DNA of 64,000 nt from Streptomyces sp. APSN-46.1 (GTDB lineage Bacteria; Actinomycetota; Actinomycetes; Streptomycetales; Streptomycetaceae): assembly GCF_022815725.1 (NCBI RefSeq), contig NZ_JALGRF010000008.1:186001-250000 (forward strand), written 5' to 3'. Positions within the stretch are counted from its first letter, which is position 1. Every line of letters starts with the position of its first letter. The notes under the pieces are model-generated. The model had not been told where the DNA came from. It did no database searches and was given only the letters and a program-made list of their open reading frames with translations. Shown here piece by piece: positions 45,083 to 53,900 of this stretch. A program made the position numbers and the translations under genes.

Positions 45083-46350
45083 CGCGCACCTCCCAGCGGC
45101 AGCGAGGCCAGCAGCCCCGGCACCTGTTCACGGTCGAGCCGCACCAGCCCGGTCTTCACACCCCGCGCCGTCCGCTCCAGTTCCCGGCGGGCCGCGACCA
45201 GCTCCTCGTCACTGCGCCCGGTGACCCGCACGTACCCGGTCATCGTGACGCCGCCGCGCTCCGCCGGTGCCATCGTCAGGCTGAAGTTCGTCGCCAGCGC
45301 GGGCAGCGAGGTCAGCAGCGCCACGAACTGCGGCAGCGCCGCCCCCGCGCCGCCCAACTGCGGCCAGCGGCTTATCCAGTACGTGGTGTGCCGCCGGTCG
45401 TCGCACCGCCACGTCCGCGGGGTCTCCTCCGTACGCCTGCCGGTGCTCGCCGAGCGTCCCGCCTGGGTGATCGCCATCGGGTTCGCGCACGAGGACGTCG
45501 CCAGCGCGGCCGTCAGCTCCTGCTCCGTCAGCACGGTGGCCTTGAACCCGGCCCCCGCCAGCCGGCTCGCCAACTGGTCCGCCGCCCGCACCACACAGCG
45601 CTGCGCGCCCCCGAGCCCGCCGCCGCGCGCGGTGACGGCCTCCGGGCACAGCTCGGGGTCGAGCTTCAGCGCCACCCACGTCAGCCGCACCGCCGGACTG
45701 CCCGTCCGGGCCTGCAGCGGCGCGTAGTTGCGGGTGGCCATCGACTGGGCCGGCAGATGCGGCGCCGGCGCCGGCTGGGTGTGCTGCACCAGCTGCGCCG
45801 ACTCCAGCCGGATCCCGTCCACTTCGAGGACGTCCCGTACGAGGGCCAGCGGCAGCGGCCGCGCCGCCCGGTCGGGCCGCAGCGCGGTGGCGTCCATGTC
45901 CACCTGGACGAGCGCGGTCAGGAAGGTCCCGTCGCCGATCATCCCGACCGGCCGCCGGTCCCGGTCGCTGAACGTCAGCGTCCGCAGCGCCGGATCGGCC
46001 TCGACCAGCGGGGCCAACCCCGGTTCGGTACCCGCCGGCACGGTGGCGGAAGCGGCCCGGCGACGCCGGTTCCGCAGCGCCAGCGCGCCCCCGATCCACT
46101 CGGGCAGGGAGCGCTGGTGCCTGCGTACGACCGCCAGGAGCACCAGGACCAGGGCCAGTACGCCGGCGGGAACCAGCAGCATCGGTTCGACCACCCAGGC
46201 CACCAGCAGTCCCGCCGCGGCGACCTGGAGAAGTATGAGCTGTTGCAATCGGAACGGGCCGAACCGCCCCGGGCTGGACTTCGGATGCGGCGTCACCCCG
46301 CCGCGTGCGGGTGCGGCCGCGGCCGCCTGCGGCTCCGTCGCGGTGGCCAT
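45079..46350 (-). CDS. eccE: Type VII secretion protein EccE
   Basis: A 423-residue membrane component. Two close membrane segments lie at about residues 35-75 (LQQLILLQVAAAGLLVAWVV, then PAGVLALVLVLLAVV), followed by RSLPEWIGGALALRNRRRR and a large domain typical of EccE (HTTYWISRWPQ). EccE sits at the periphery of the ESX membrane complex with EccB, EccC and EccD. ATG at 46350 has GGAGG 10 bases upstream. It is transcribed divergently from eccB across a 275-base spacer. Confidence 0.88.
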   Translation of the reverse strand: MATATEPQAAAAAPARGGVTPHPKSSPGRFGPFRLQQLILLQVAAAGLLVAWVVEPMLLVPAGVLALVLVLLAVVRRHQRSLPEWIGGALALRNRRRRAASATVPAGTEPGLAPLVEADPALRTLTFSDRDRRPVGMIGDGTFLTALVQVDMDATALRPDRAARPLPLALVRDVLEVDGIRLESAQLVQHTQPAPAPHLPAQSMATRNYAPLQARTGSPAVRLTWVALKLDPELCPEAVTARGGGLGGAQRCVVRAADQLASRLAGAGFKATVLTEQELTAALATSSCANPMAITQAGRSASTGRRTEETPRTWRCDDRRHTTYWISRWPQLGGAGAALPQFVALLTSLPALATNFSLTMAPAERGGVTMTGYVRVTGRSDEELVAARRELERTARGVKTGLVRLDREQVPGLLASLPLGGAR

Positions 46351-46552
46351 CACTCGCGCACCTCCCCTTTCCGGGGGCGGACCCCGGCGGACCCCGGGAG
46401 GCGCGACACCTGCCGCATGACCCCGGAATCTCCCCAATCCACCCCAACAAGCCCTGATGCCCCGATGTTCCTGAATGCGGCGGTGCGGAAGGCGCTGAGC
46501 GGCAACTGCACCCTACCCGGCCCCTGTCCACGCTCCGTCAAGAGGCATAGTA

Positions 46553-46585
46553 GGTCCCCGGTCCGACAATCGAGGCCCGGGGACC
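46553..46585 (+). other. Inverted repeat in the eccE-eccB divergent spacer
   Basis: GGTCCCCGG (46553-46561) and CCGGGGACC (46577-46585) form a 9-bp stem with a 15-base loop, 41 bases before the eccB start. CATAGT at 46546-46551 just upstream could be a -10 box. It may be an operator or a leader hairpin; nothing in the sequence decides. Confidence 0.4.
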
Positions 46586-46625
46586 GTACTCACCGACCGG
46601 GCCGTGCGGGGAGAAGCAGGCGGTC

Positions 46626-48233
46626 ATGGCATCACGACGCGATGAGCTCAACGCGTACACCTTTGCGAAGCGGCGCACCGTGGCGGCGTTCCTCCAGCCC
46701 TCCGCCACGGGAACCGAGGAAGGCGCGCCCCGGCCGCTGCGCGCCGTCCTGCCCGGGCTGATCGTGGGGATGGTCGTGCTCGCCGGGTTCGGCGCCTGGG
46801 GCATGTTCAAACCGCAGGCGCCCAAGGGCTGGGCCGAGCCCGGCACCGCGGTGATCGTCGGCAAGCAGTCGACGACCCGGTACGTGGTCCTCACGACCAA
46901 GGTGAACGGCAAGAGCCAGACGCGGCTGCACCCCGTGCTCAACCTGGCCTCCGCCCGACTCCTCCTGGACCCGAAGAAGTTCAAGGTCATCCAGGTCGAG
47001 GACAAGGTGCTGGACGCCGGCAAACCGCCGCGCGGCCCCATCGTCGGCATCCCGTACGCCCCCGACCGGCTCCCCGCCAAGGCGGACGCGGCCAAGGCCA
47101 AGCGCTGGGCCGTCTGCCAGCAGCCCGGCGGCAACGGCAAGGGCGTGCAGACCGCCGCCTTCGTCCTCGCCGACCGCGAGGCGGGCCGGATGGACGACGG
47201 CCGCAAGCTCACCGACAGCCAGGTGCTGTACGTCCAGAGCACCGGCGGGTCCAAGGAGCGCTACCTCGTCGACGCGACGGGTGCGAAGTACAAGTTCCCC
47301 GAGGGCACCCCGGACGCCGGGAAGATCACCAACGCCCTCGTCGGGACCGGCGCCGTCCCGCAGCAGGTCACCGAGGAGTGGCTGACGACCCTCAACTCCG
47401 GTGACCCGCTGGAGTTCCCGAAGCTGCCCGCCGCAGCCGGGCCGGACGCGGGCGTCCAGGGTCTGACGACCGCCGACAACAAGGTCGGCATGGTGCTGCT
47501 GGCCCAGACGGGCTCCGGCACCCAGCACTACGTGGTCCTGCCCGGGCGGGTCGCCCCGGTCTCCGATTTCGTGGCCTGGCTGCTGATCTCCTCGCCCGCG
47601 ACCGATGTGCTCAACATGAACGGCAAACCGCACGAGGTGGACCTCCAGTCTCTCAACCCCGAGGCCACCCCGTTCAAGGCCGACGTCAGGTGGCCGCTGA
47701 AGAAGTCCGCCCAGGTCAACCGCGTCTCCTCGGCCGGCGCCACGAGCGGCTCGGGTACGGGTTCCGGCTCCGGTTCCGCCCCGCGCGACCGCGACACCGT
47801 CTGCAACGTCCTGCGCTCCGTGGACGCCCAGGGCAACCAGACCCTCAGCACCTGGGCCGGAACCGGCTTCCCCGTCGACATCGCCGCCAGCGGCACGAGC
47901 GCGTACGTCACCCCGGGCTCGGGCCTGCTCTACACCCAGATCCAGGGCAAGCAGACCAGCGCCGGCGGCTCCCTGTTCCTCGTCACCGACACCGGGCTGC
48001 GGTACGCGGTCCAGGCCAACGGCGACAGCGACTCCGAGCAGTCGAAGATCGGCGCCCCCGACCAGCAGGCGCAGGACGGCGCGGCGGACGGCCGGCCCGA
48101 GGCCAGCCAGGCGCAGATCCGGCTCGGCTACGACGGTGTCGTCCCGGCCACGGTGCCCATCGCCTGGTCGGAGTTCCTCTCCAAGGGACCGCGCCTGGAC
48201 ACCAACTCGGCACGCCAGCCGCAGGGTTCGTGA
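46626..48233 (+). CDS. eccB: Type VII secretion protein EccB
   Basis: A 535-residue membrane protein with the usual EccB layout: short cytoplasmic N-terminus starting MASRRDELNAYTFAKRR, one membrane segment at about residues 42-62 (VLPGLIVGMVVLAGFGAWGM), and a large extracytoplasmic domain with repeats including GTAVIVGKQSTTRYV and LHPVLNLASARLLL. The Ser/Gly linker near residue 375 is low complexity. ATG at 46626 has GGGGAGAAG upstream. It anchors the ESX complex outside the membrane and leads the operon with mycP. Confidence 0.93.
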   Translation: MASRRDELNAYTFAKRRTVAAFLQPSATGTEEGAPRPLRAVLPGLIVGMVVLAGFGAWGMFKPQAPKGWAEPGTAVIVGKQSTTRYVVLTTKVNGKSQTRLHPVLNLASARLLLDPKKFKVIQVEDKVLDAGKPPRGPIVGIPYAPDRLPAKADAAKAKRWAVCQQPGGNGKGVQTAAFVLADREAGRMDDGRKLTDSQVLYVQSTGGSKERYLVDATGAKYKFPEGTPDAGKITNALVGTGAVPQQVTEEWLTTLNSGDPLEFPKLPAAAGPDAGVQGLTTADNKVGMVLLAQTGSGTQHYVVLPGRVAPVSDFVAWLLISSPATDVLNMNGKPHEVDLQSLNPEATPFKADVRWPLKKSAQVNRVSSAGATSGSGTGSGSGSAPRDRDTVCNVLRSVDAQGNQTLSTWAGTGFPVDIAASGTSAYVTPGSGLLYTQIQGKQTSAGGSLFLVTDTGLRYAVQANGDSDSEQSKIGAPDQQAQDGAADGRPEASQAQIRLGYDGVVPATVPIAWSEFLSKGPRLDTNSARQPQGS

Positions 48234-48244
48234 GGAAGCCGCCG

Positions 48245-49525
48245 ATGCCCAAGCTCCCGAACCGCGCGCACCGCGCGCTCCTGACCGCAGCCCTCGCCCT
48301 CGCCGCCGTATCCGGCACCACGGCCGCCGCCGCATCGGGCTCTACGGCCGCCGCCGCGACCGGGACCGCCCCGGCGCCGGGCGCGCCCGCCCTGCGCCTC
48401 GCGGGCGCCGGCGAGTGCACGTACCCCATGAAGAAGCAGATCGCCGACCGCCCCTGGGCCCTGCAACGCCTCCTCGTCGACGCGCTCTGGGCCGAGACCA
48501 AGGGCAAGGACGGCAAGGGCAACAGCGTCCGCGTCGCGGTCATCGACACCGGCGTGGACCGCGCCAACCCGCAGCTGGCCGGCGCCATCGACACCGGCGC
48601 CGGCAAGGACTACGTCGATCCCAAGGGCGGCGACGGCACGAACGACACGGTCGGCCACGGCACCAAGGTCGCCGGGCTGATCGCGGCCCGCCCCCAGGAG
48701 GGGACCGGCTTCGTCGGCCTGGCCCCGGACGCCACGATCATCCCCATCCGGCAGAACGACGGGCAGGGCCAGGGCAACGCCAAGACCCTGGGCGAGGCGA
48801 TCGACCACGCGGTCGCCAAGGGGGCCCAGGTCATCAACATCTCGCAGGACACCGACGTACCGCTGACCGAGGACTCCGAGCTCGCCAAGGCCGTCCGGCG
48901 GGCCGTCGAGGCGAAGGTCGTCGTGGTGGCCTCGGCGGGCAACGACGGCCTCAGCGGCCAGAAGCGCAGGACCTACCCGGCCGCCTTCCCCGGCGTGCTG
49001 GCCGTGGCCGCCTCGGACCGCAACAACGAGCGGGCCGCGTTCTCCCAGCCGGGCGACTTCATCGCGGTCGCGGCGCCCGGCGTCGACATGGTCTCCACCG
49101 TCCCGGGCTTCGGCCAGTGCGTCGACAACGGCACCAGCTTCTCCGCCCCGTACGTCGCCGGAGTCGCCGCCCTGCTGCGCGCCCAGCACCCGGAGTGGAC
49201 CCCGGAACAGATCATCTGGCAGATCCAGGGCACCGCCGAGCGCACGGTCAAGGGCCGCGACGACTACGTCGGCTGGGGCGTCGTCGACCCGGTGCGCGCG
49301 GTCACCCAGGACCGCGAGGCCCCGAAGAAGCCCGTCCCGGACCCGGGACCGCCCCCGGCCGCCGCCCCGCAGGCGGCTCCGCTGCACTTGACGGAGACCG
49401 CACAGGAATGCGAGGAACGGCTCGGGACCTACGCTCTCGGGATCGGGGCGGTCCTCATCGCCGTCATCGCCGGAACGGCGACGGTGGTCCGCGACACCCG
49501 TAGCCGCAGACGCCGTTTGCAGTGA
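48245..49525 (+). CDS. mycP: Type VII secretion-associated serine protease, mycosin
   Basis: A 426-residue subtilisin-family protease. It has an N-terminal signal sequence (HRALLTAALALAAVSG), the catalytic Asp in VAVIDTGVD, His in GHGTKVAGLI and Ser in NGTSFSAPYVAGVAAL, then a Pro-rich linker and a C-terminal membrane anchor (IGAVLIAVIAGTATVV) with an Arg-rich tail. All triad residues are intact. ATG at 48245 is chosen from GAGGAAG 8 bases upstream; a GTG at 48230 that overlaps the eccB stop is the alternative. It should stabilise the ESX complex and process substrates outside the membrane. Confidence 0.93.
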   Translation: MPKLPNRAHRALLTAALALAAVSGTTAAAASGSTAAAATGTAPAPGAPALRLAGAGECTYPMKKQIADRPWALQRLLVDALWAETKGKDGKGNSVRVAVIDTGVDRANPQLAGAIDTGAGKDYVDPKGGDGTNDTVGHGTKVAGLIAARPQEGTGFVGLAPDATIIPIRQNDGQGQGNAKTLGEAIDHAVAKGAQVINISQDTDVPLTEDSELAKAVRRAVEAKVVVVASAGNDGLSGQKRRTYPAAFPGVLAVAASDRNNERAAFSQPGDFIAVAAPGVDMVSTVPGFGQCVDNGTSFSAPYVAGVAALLRAQHPEWTPEQIIWQIQGTAERTVKGRDDYVGWGVVDPVRAVTQDREAPKKPVPDPGPPPAAAPQAAPLHLTETAQECEERLGTYALGIGAVLIAVIAGTATVVRDTRSRRRRLQ

Positions 49526-49562
49526 ACAGTCATGGTTCGGAAACAGAACCAGGCGACCGGTG

Positions 49563-49591
49563 TTGGGCGGTTCGGCCGAAGTGGTTAGAGT
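49563..49591 (+). promoter_or_regulatory. Promoter candidate for the esx pair
   Basis: TTGGGC (49563-49568) and TAGAGT (49586-49591) are separated by 17 bases, a fair match to the vegetative consensus. The start would be near 49599, giving a leader of about 140 bases. It lies 38 bases past mycP, so the secreted proteins can be made in excess of the machinery. Confidence 0.5.
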
Positions 49592-49599
49592 GGCGCCAG

Positions 49600-49670
49600 G
49601 CTTCACGACTGTGATCGGGGGATCGGCGTGAAGCGGAGGGGGATTGCAGCCACGTGCGGCGTGAAGCCGC
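49600..49670 (+). promoter_or_regulatory. Alternative-hairpin region in the esx leader
   Basis: GCTTCACG (49600-49607) can pair with either of two identical CGTGAAGC copies (49627-49634 or 49660-49667). The second copy also lies in its own small stem GCGGC/GCCGC (49656-49670). The choices exclude one another, a layout seen in attenuators, or the three elements could be repressor half-sites. Seen in sequence; function inferred. Confidence 0.4.
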
Positions 49671-49740
49671 GCGCGGGAACATCCGCTCCGCTGCGCGATC
49701 CGCCGGCACCGCCGGCGAATTGAGAAGTGAGGAGCTTCGG

Positions 49741-50094
49741 GTGAGCATCAACGACAATTTCGGTCTCGCAGACGATCCCATCGTCAAGGCCAAGACCAGG
49801 GTTTCCGAGACGGCCGACGCTGTCAGCAAGCAGTCCCGTGAACTGGCCGACATCATCGAGACGGTGGCCGCCGGCTGGACCGGTGTGGGCGCCGACGGGT
49901 TCAAGCGCGCGCAGATCCTGATCAACACCGACCACGACCGGATCCGCACCCTGCTCGGCGTCGTGCACAACGCCGTGTCGGGGACCAAGAACCTCAGCAA
50001 CGCCCAGGACGACGAGGTCCGCCAGGCGTTCAGCAGGATCGCGGCCGACAGCGGCCAGCCGCCGGCCAACACGTCCGGCCTCAACGGCGTCTGA
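49741..50094 (+). CDS. esxB: WXG100-family protein, first of the esx pair
   Basis: A 117-residue helical-hairpin protein with the WxG turn in AAGWTGVGADGFKRA and helices on either side, a family secreted by type VII systems as heterodimers. GTG at 49741 has GAGGAG 8 bases upstream; the frame stays open back to a GTG at 49654, but that would lie in the hairpin leader. It is longer than the typical 100 residues because of a C-terminal tail, which lacks a clear YxxxD export signal. The name follows gene order (first = esxB) and could be swapped with its partner. Confidence 0.88.
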   Translation: MSINDNFGLADDPIVKAKTRVSETADAVSKQSRELADIIETVAAGWTGVGADGFKRAQILINTDHDRIRTLLGVVHNAVSGTKNLSNAQDDEVRQAFSRIAADSGQPPANTSGLNGV

Positions 50095-50178
50095 GCCCAG
50101 GTTCCCGCGCCCCGCGTCGACCGGCACGACGGCGGATCTCCGGCGCTTCCTCGCCACCACAGTTCTAAGGAGAAGAAC

Positions 50179-50484
50179 ATGACCGACGACGGCCACACCC
50201 GGGTACGGTACTCAACCGTCCAGCAGATGGCGGACCGGATCCGCGCGATCTCCCAGAAGATCGTCAAGGACCTCGCCGAGATGGACGCGGCGCTGACGGT
50301 GGTCACCGACACCTGGGACGGTGAGGCCCACCAGGCGTACGTGGGCATCCAGAAGGAGTACAAGGCCAAGGCCGAGCACATGCGCGACAAGCTGGAAGAG
50401 GTCGCCAAGCTCATCGAGCACGGCAACAGCACCTACCGCGCCACCGACGTCAAGGCCTCGCGCCTGTTCACCGAGGCCTACTGA
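50179..50484 (+). CDS. esxA: WXG100-family protein, second of the esx pair
   Basis: A 101-residue protein, the standard family length. The turn is in VTDTWDGEAHQAYVG and a C-terminal YxxxD-type export signal is seen in STYRATDVK. AAGGAGAAG lies just before the ATG. Together with the neighbour it should form the secreted EsxAB heterodimer, with this member carrying the signal recognised by EccC. An 84-base gap separates the two genes. Confidence 0.9.
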   Translation: MTDDGHTRVRYSTVQQMADRIRAISQKIVKDLAEMDAALTVVTDTWDGEAHQAYVGIQKEYKAKAEHMRDKLEEVAKLIEHGNSTYRATDVKASRLFTEAY

Positions 50485-50577
50485 GCCCGGTCCGCGCAGC
50501 CGGAACACACTGACGGGGCGCGCCCGAACCGGGCGCGCCCCGTCCGCGTCCGCCCAAAGAGCGGAACCGCGAAACCG

Positions 50578-50811
50578 CTACGTCAGGTCGAACTCGCCGT
50601 CCCTGGCCCCGAGTACGAACGCCTCCCACTCGGCGGCCGTGTACCGCAGCACGGTGTCCGGGTCCAGCGAGGACCGCATGGCCACCGCGCCCCCGGGCAA
50701 CTTCGCGATCTCAACCCGCTCCTCGCTCGGGCTGGTCCCGGGCGGCCCTTCCCACTCCACGCCGCTGATGTCGAGCGCGTACAGCTCGTCCTTCTCCTGC
50801 TGGGTGCCCAT
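50578..50811 (-). CDS. bldB: BldB-like DUF397 protein
   Basis: A 77-residue protein made of one DUF397 domain: ELYALDISGVEWEG, VEIAKLPGGAVAMRSSLDPD, and TVLRYTAAEWEAFVLGARDGEFDL. The genuine S. coelicolor bldB, needed for aerial growth and antibiotic production, is a DUF397 gene beside esxBA, so position and family both fit. Many DUF397 paralogues exist, so identity as bldB rests on context. ATG at 50811 begins the conserved part and has GAGGGAAAGG upstream; 30 extra codons upstream look non-coding. It lies convergent to esxA and upstream-to-downstream with eccC. Confidence 0.75.
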   Translation of the reverse strand: MGTQQEKDELYALDISGVEWEGPPGTSPSEERVEIAKLPGGAVAMRSSLDPDTVLRYTAAEWEAFVLGARDGEFDLT

Positions 50812-50922
50812 GTGCGGCCTTTCCCTCGGTGGTGCGGTGCTGCTGAGGTCTTCGCTGCCGATTATGTGCGCTGCGGGCCCGCCGGGGGAGGCTTTCCCCA
50901 CCGCCGGGCCCGCGGGCAGCGC

Positions 50923-53900
50923 TCACATGCCCGGCATCCGCCCCAGCTGCACCAGCGACGTGCCCCGCTTGCGCGAGACGAAATACGCCCTGCCCGGCGG
51001 CATCGGGCGCGGCCGGACGTTGCCGACGAGGTCGCCCTCGGACGGGTCGCCGGACAGCACCAGGCCCTGCGCCCCCAGCTCCTTGATCCGCTGGATGAAC
51101 GGCTCGTACATCGAGCGCGAGGCGCCCGCCGAGTTGCGGGCGATGATGAAGCGCACACCGGTGTCCCGGGCGAACGGCAGGAACTCCACCAGCTGGTTCA
51201 GCGGGTTGCCCTGGCTCGTCGCGACCAGGTCGTAGTCGTCGATCACGATGAACACGTCCGGGCCCGTCCACCAGCTGCGGTCGCGCAGCTGCTGCGGGGT
51301 GACGTCGGTCGGCGGCTGGCGGCGCGCGAACACCCCGGCCAGCGCCTCCATGTGCATCTGCAGGGAGCCCGCCATCGGCGCGTACTCCAGCAGGTGCTCC
51401 TCCGGCAGCGCCCCGAGCAGGCCGCGCCGGTAGTCGCCCACGACCAGCTTCGCCTGGTCCGGCGTGTAGCGTTCCGCGATCCGCTGGGCGATCAGCCGCA
51501 GCAGGTTCGTCTTGCCGGACTCGCTCTCGCCGAAGACCAGCAGGAACGGATCCGTGTCGAAGTCGACGAACACCGGCTCCAGCGCGGTCTCGTCGATGCC
51601 GATCGCGAGCCCGAGCCCGGGGTGCTCCCCGCCCTGGGGCAGCTGGTCGGCGTGCAGCAGGCGCGGCAGCAGCCGTACTCCGGGAGCCGCGGCACCCGGC
51701 CAGTGCTGCTTCACCGCCGACACGAACGCGGCCGTGGCCTCGGACAGGTCCTCCGGGTCGTGCGAGCCGTCGATGCGCGGCAGCGCGCTCAGGAAGTGCA
51801 GCTTCTCCGGCACCTGACCGCGCCCCGGCATGCCCGTCGGGACGTTCGCCGCGACCTTGCGGTCGAACTCGGAGTCCATGACATCGCCGAGCCGCAGCTC
51901 CAGCCGGCTCAGCATCTGGTCCTTGAGCGCGGCCCGCACCTCCATGTACCGCGCCGCGGTGATCACCACGTGGATGCCGTAGCCCAGACCGCGCGACGCG
52001 ATGTCCGTGACCACCGACTCCAGGCCGTCGTACTCACCCCGGAAGGTGCCCCAGCCGTCCACCAGCAGGAACACATCGCCCCACGCCTCGCCGGGCAGGT
52101 CGCCGGCCGCCCGCCGGCGCCGGTAGGTGCCGATGGAGTCGATGCTGTGGGCGCGGAAGAACTCCTCGCGCCGGTTGAGGATGCCCCCCACCTCCGCGAC
52201 CGTGCGGCGCACCCGCTCCGGGTCCAGCCGCGAGGCGATCCCGCCCACGTGCGGCAGCTCCGCGATCGACGACAGGCTGCCGCCACCGAAGTCCAGCCCG
52301 TAGAACTGCACCTCGCGCGGGGTGTGCGTGAGCGCGAACGAGGAGACCAGCGTCCGCAGCAGCGTCGACTTGCCCGACTGCGGACCGCCGACGATCATCA
52401 TGTGGCCCGCGGCCCCCGAGAAGTCCCGGTACAGCACCTCGCGCCGCTGCTCGAACGGCTTGTCGATGAGGCCGAGCGGTACGACGAGCCCGCCGGGCCG
52501 CGTGTACCCGTCCGCGTGCAGACCCCGCTCGGCGCTCGGCCGCAGCGCGGGCAGCAACTGGTCCAGCGGCGGCGCCTGGTCGAGCGGCGGCAGCCACACC
52601 TGGTGCGCCGGCACCCCCTGCCCCTCCAGCCGGCCCACGATCACGTCCAGCACCGTGTCCGCCAGCGCGTCGTCCCCCCGCGTCTCCTGCGCCGCCAGAT
52701 ACGCCGGGTCCGGGGCCGCGTACACCACCGGCACCGGAGCCGCCGTGAACAGCGCGGGCCGCCGCTCCACCGGGAACAGGCCCACCGAGAGATCCGGGCC
52801 GCCCGAACGGTACGTACCCGAGACGTACGCCGCCTTGAAGCGGGTCATCTCGTCCGTGCCGAACTTCAGATAGCCCGAACCCGGCACCGACGGCAGGTGA
52901 TACGCGTCCGGCACGCCGATCGCCGTCCGCGACTCCGCCGCCGAGAAGGTCCGCAGACCGATCCGGTACGAGAGGTACGTGTCCAGCCCGCGCAGCTTGC
53001 CCTCCTCCAGGCGCTGCGAGGCCAGCAGCAGATGCACGCCCAGCGACCGTCCGATGCGGCCGATCTGGATGAACATGTCGATGAAGTCCGGCTTCGCCGT
53101 CAGCAGCTCGGAGAACTCGTCGATGACCAGCACCAGCGAGGCCAGCGGCTCCAGCGGGGCACCCGCCGCGCGCGCCTTCTCGTAGTCGTGGATGTTCGCG
53201 TAGTTGCCCGCCGAGCGCAGCAGCTCCTGCCGGCGCTGGAGCTCACCGCGGATCGAGTCGCCCATGCGGTCCACGAGCGTGAGGTCGTCCGCCAGGTTCG
53301 TGATGACGGCCGCGACATGCGGCATCTGCCCCATGCCGGTGAAGGTCGCACCGCCCTTGAAGTCGGCGAGTACGAAGTTCAGCGTCTCCGAGGTGTGCGT
53401 CACCGCCAGGCCCAGCACCAGCGTGCGCAGCAGCTCCGACTTGCCCGAACCGGTCGCGCCCACGCACAGCCCGTGCGGGCCCATGCCCTCCTGCGCGGCC
53501 TCCTTCAGGTCCAGCATCACCGGGGCGCCCTCCTCGCCGACACCGATCGGCACGCGCAGCCGCTCACCGGCCGACCGCGGCCGCCAGGTCCGGGCCACGT
53601 CCACCGCGGCCGCGTCGCCCAGGTTCAGCAGGTCCGTGAAGTCCAGATTCGCCAGCAGCGGCTCGTCGTCGTCCCCGCCGCCCGTGCGCAGCGGCGCCAG
53701 CTGCCGGGCCAGCGCCTCCGCCGCGGGCAGCGACAGCGTGTCCGGGACGCCCTCGTAGGCGACGCCCCCGCCCGATTCCAGCCGCAGCCGGCCCGGCCGT
53801 ACCACGACCGACAGCCCGCCCCGCGGCTCGTCCAGCTCGCCCGCCACCACCTCGACGATGGTCACGCCCTGCAGCCCCTCGGCCGCCGCGAACACCGAAT

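Noticed and set aside
49654..49740. N-terminal extension of the first WXG100 protein
   Set aside because: It would translate the hairpin leader and give a WXG100 protein well over normal length; a good ribosome-binding site fixes the start at 49741.
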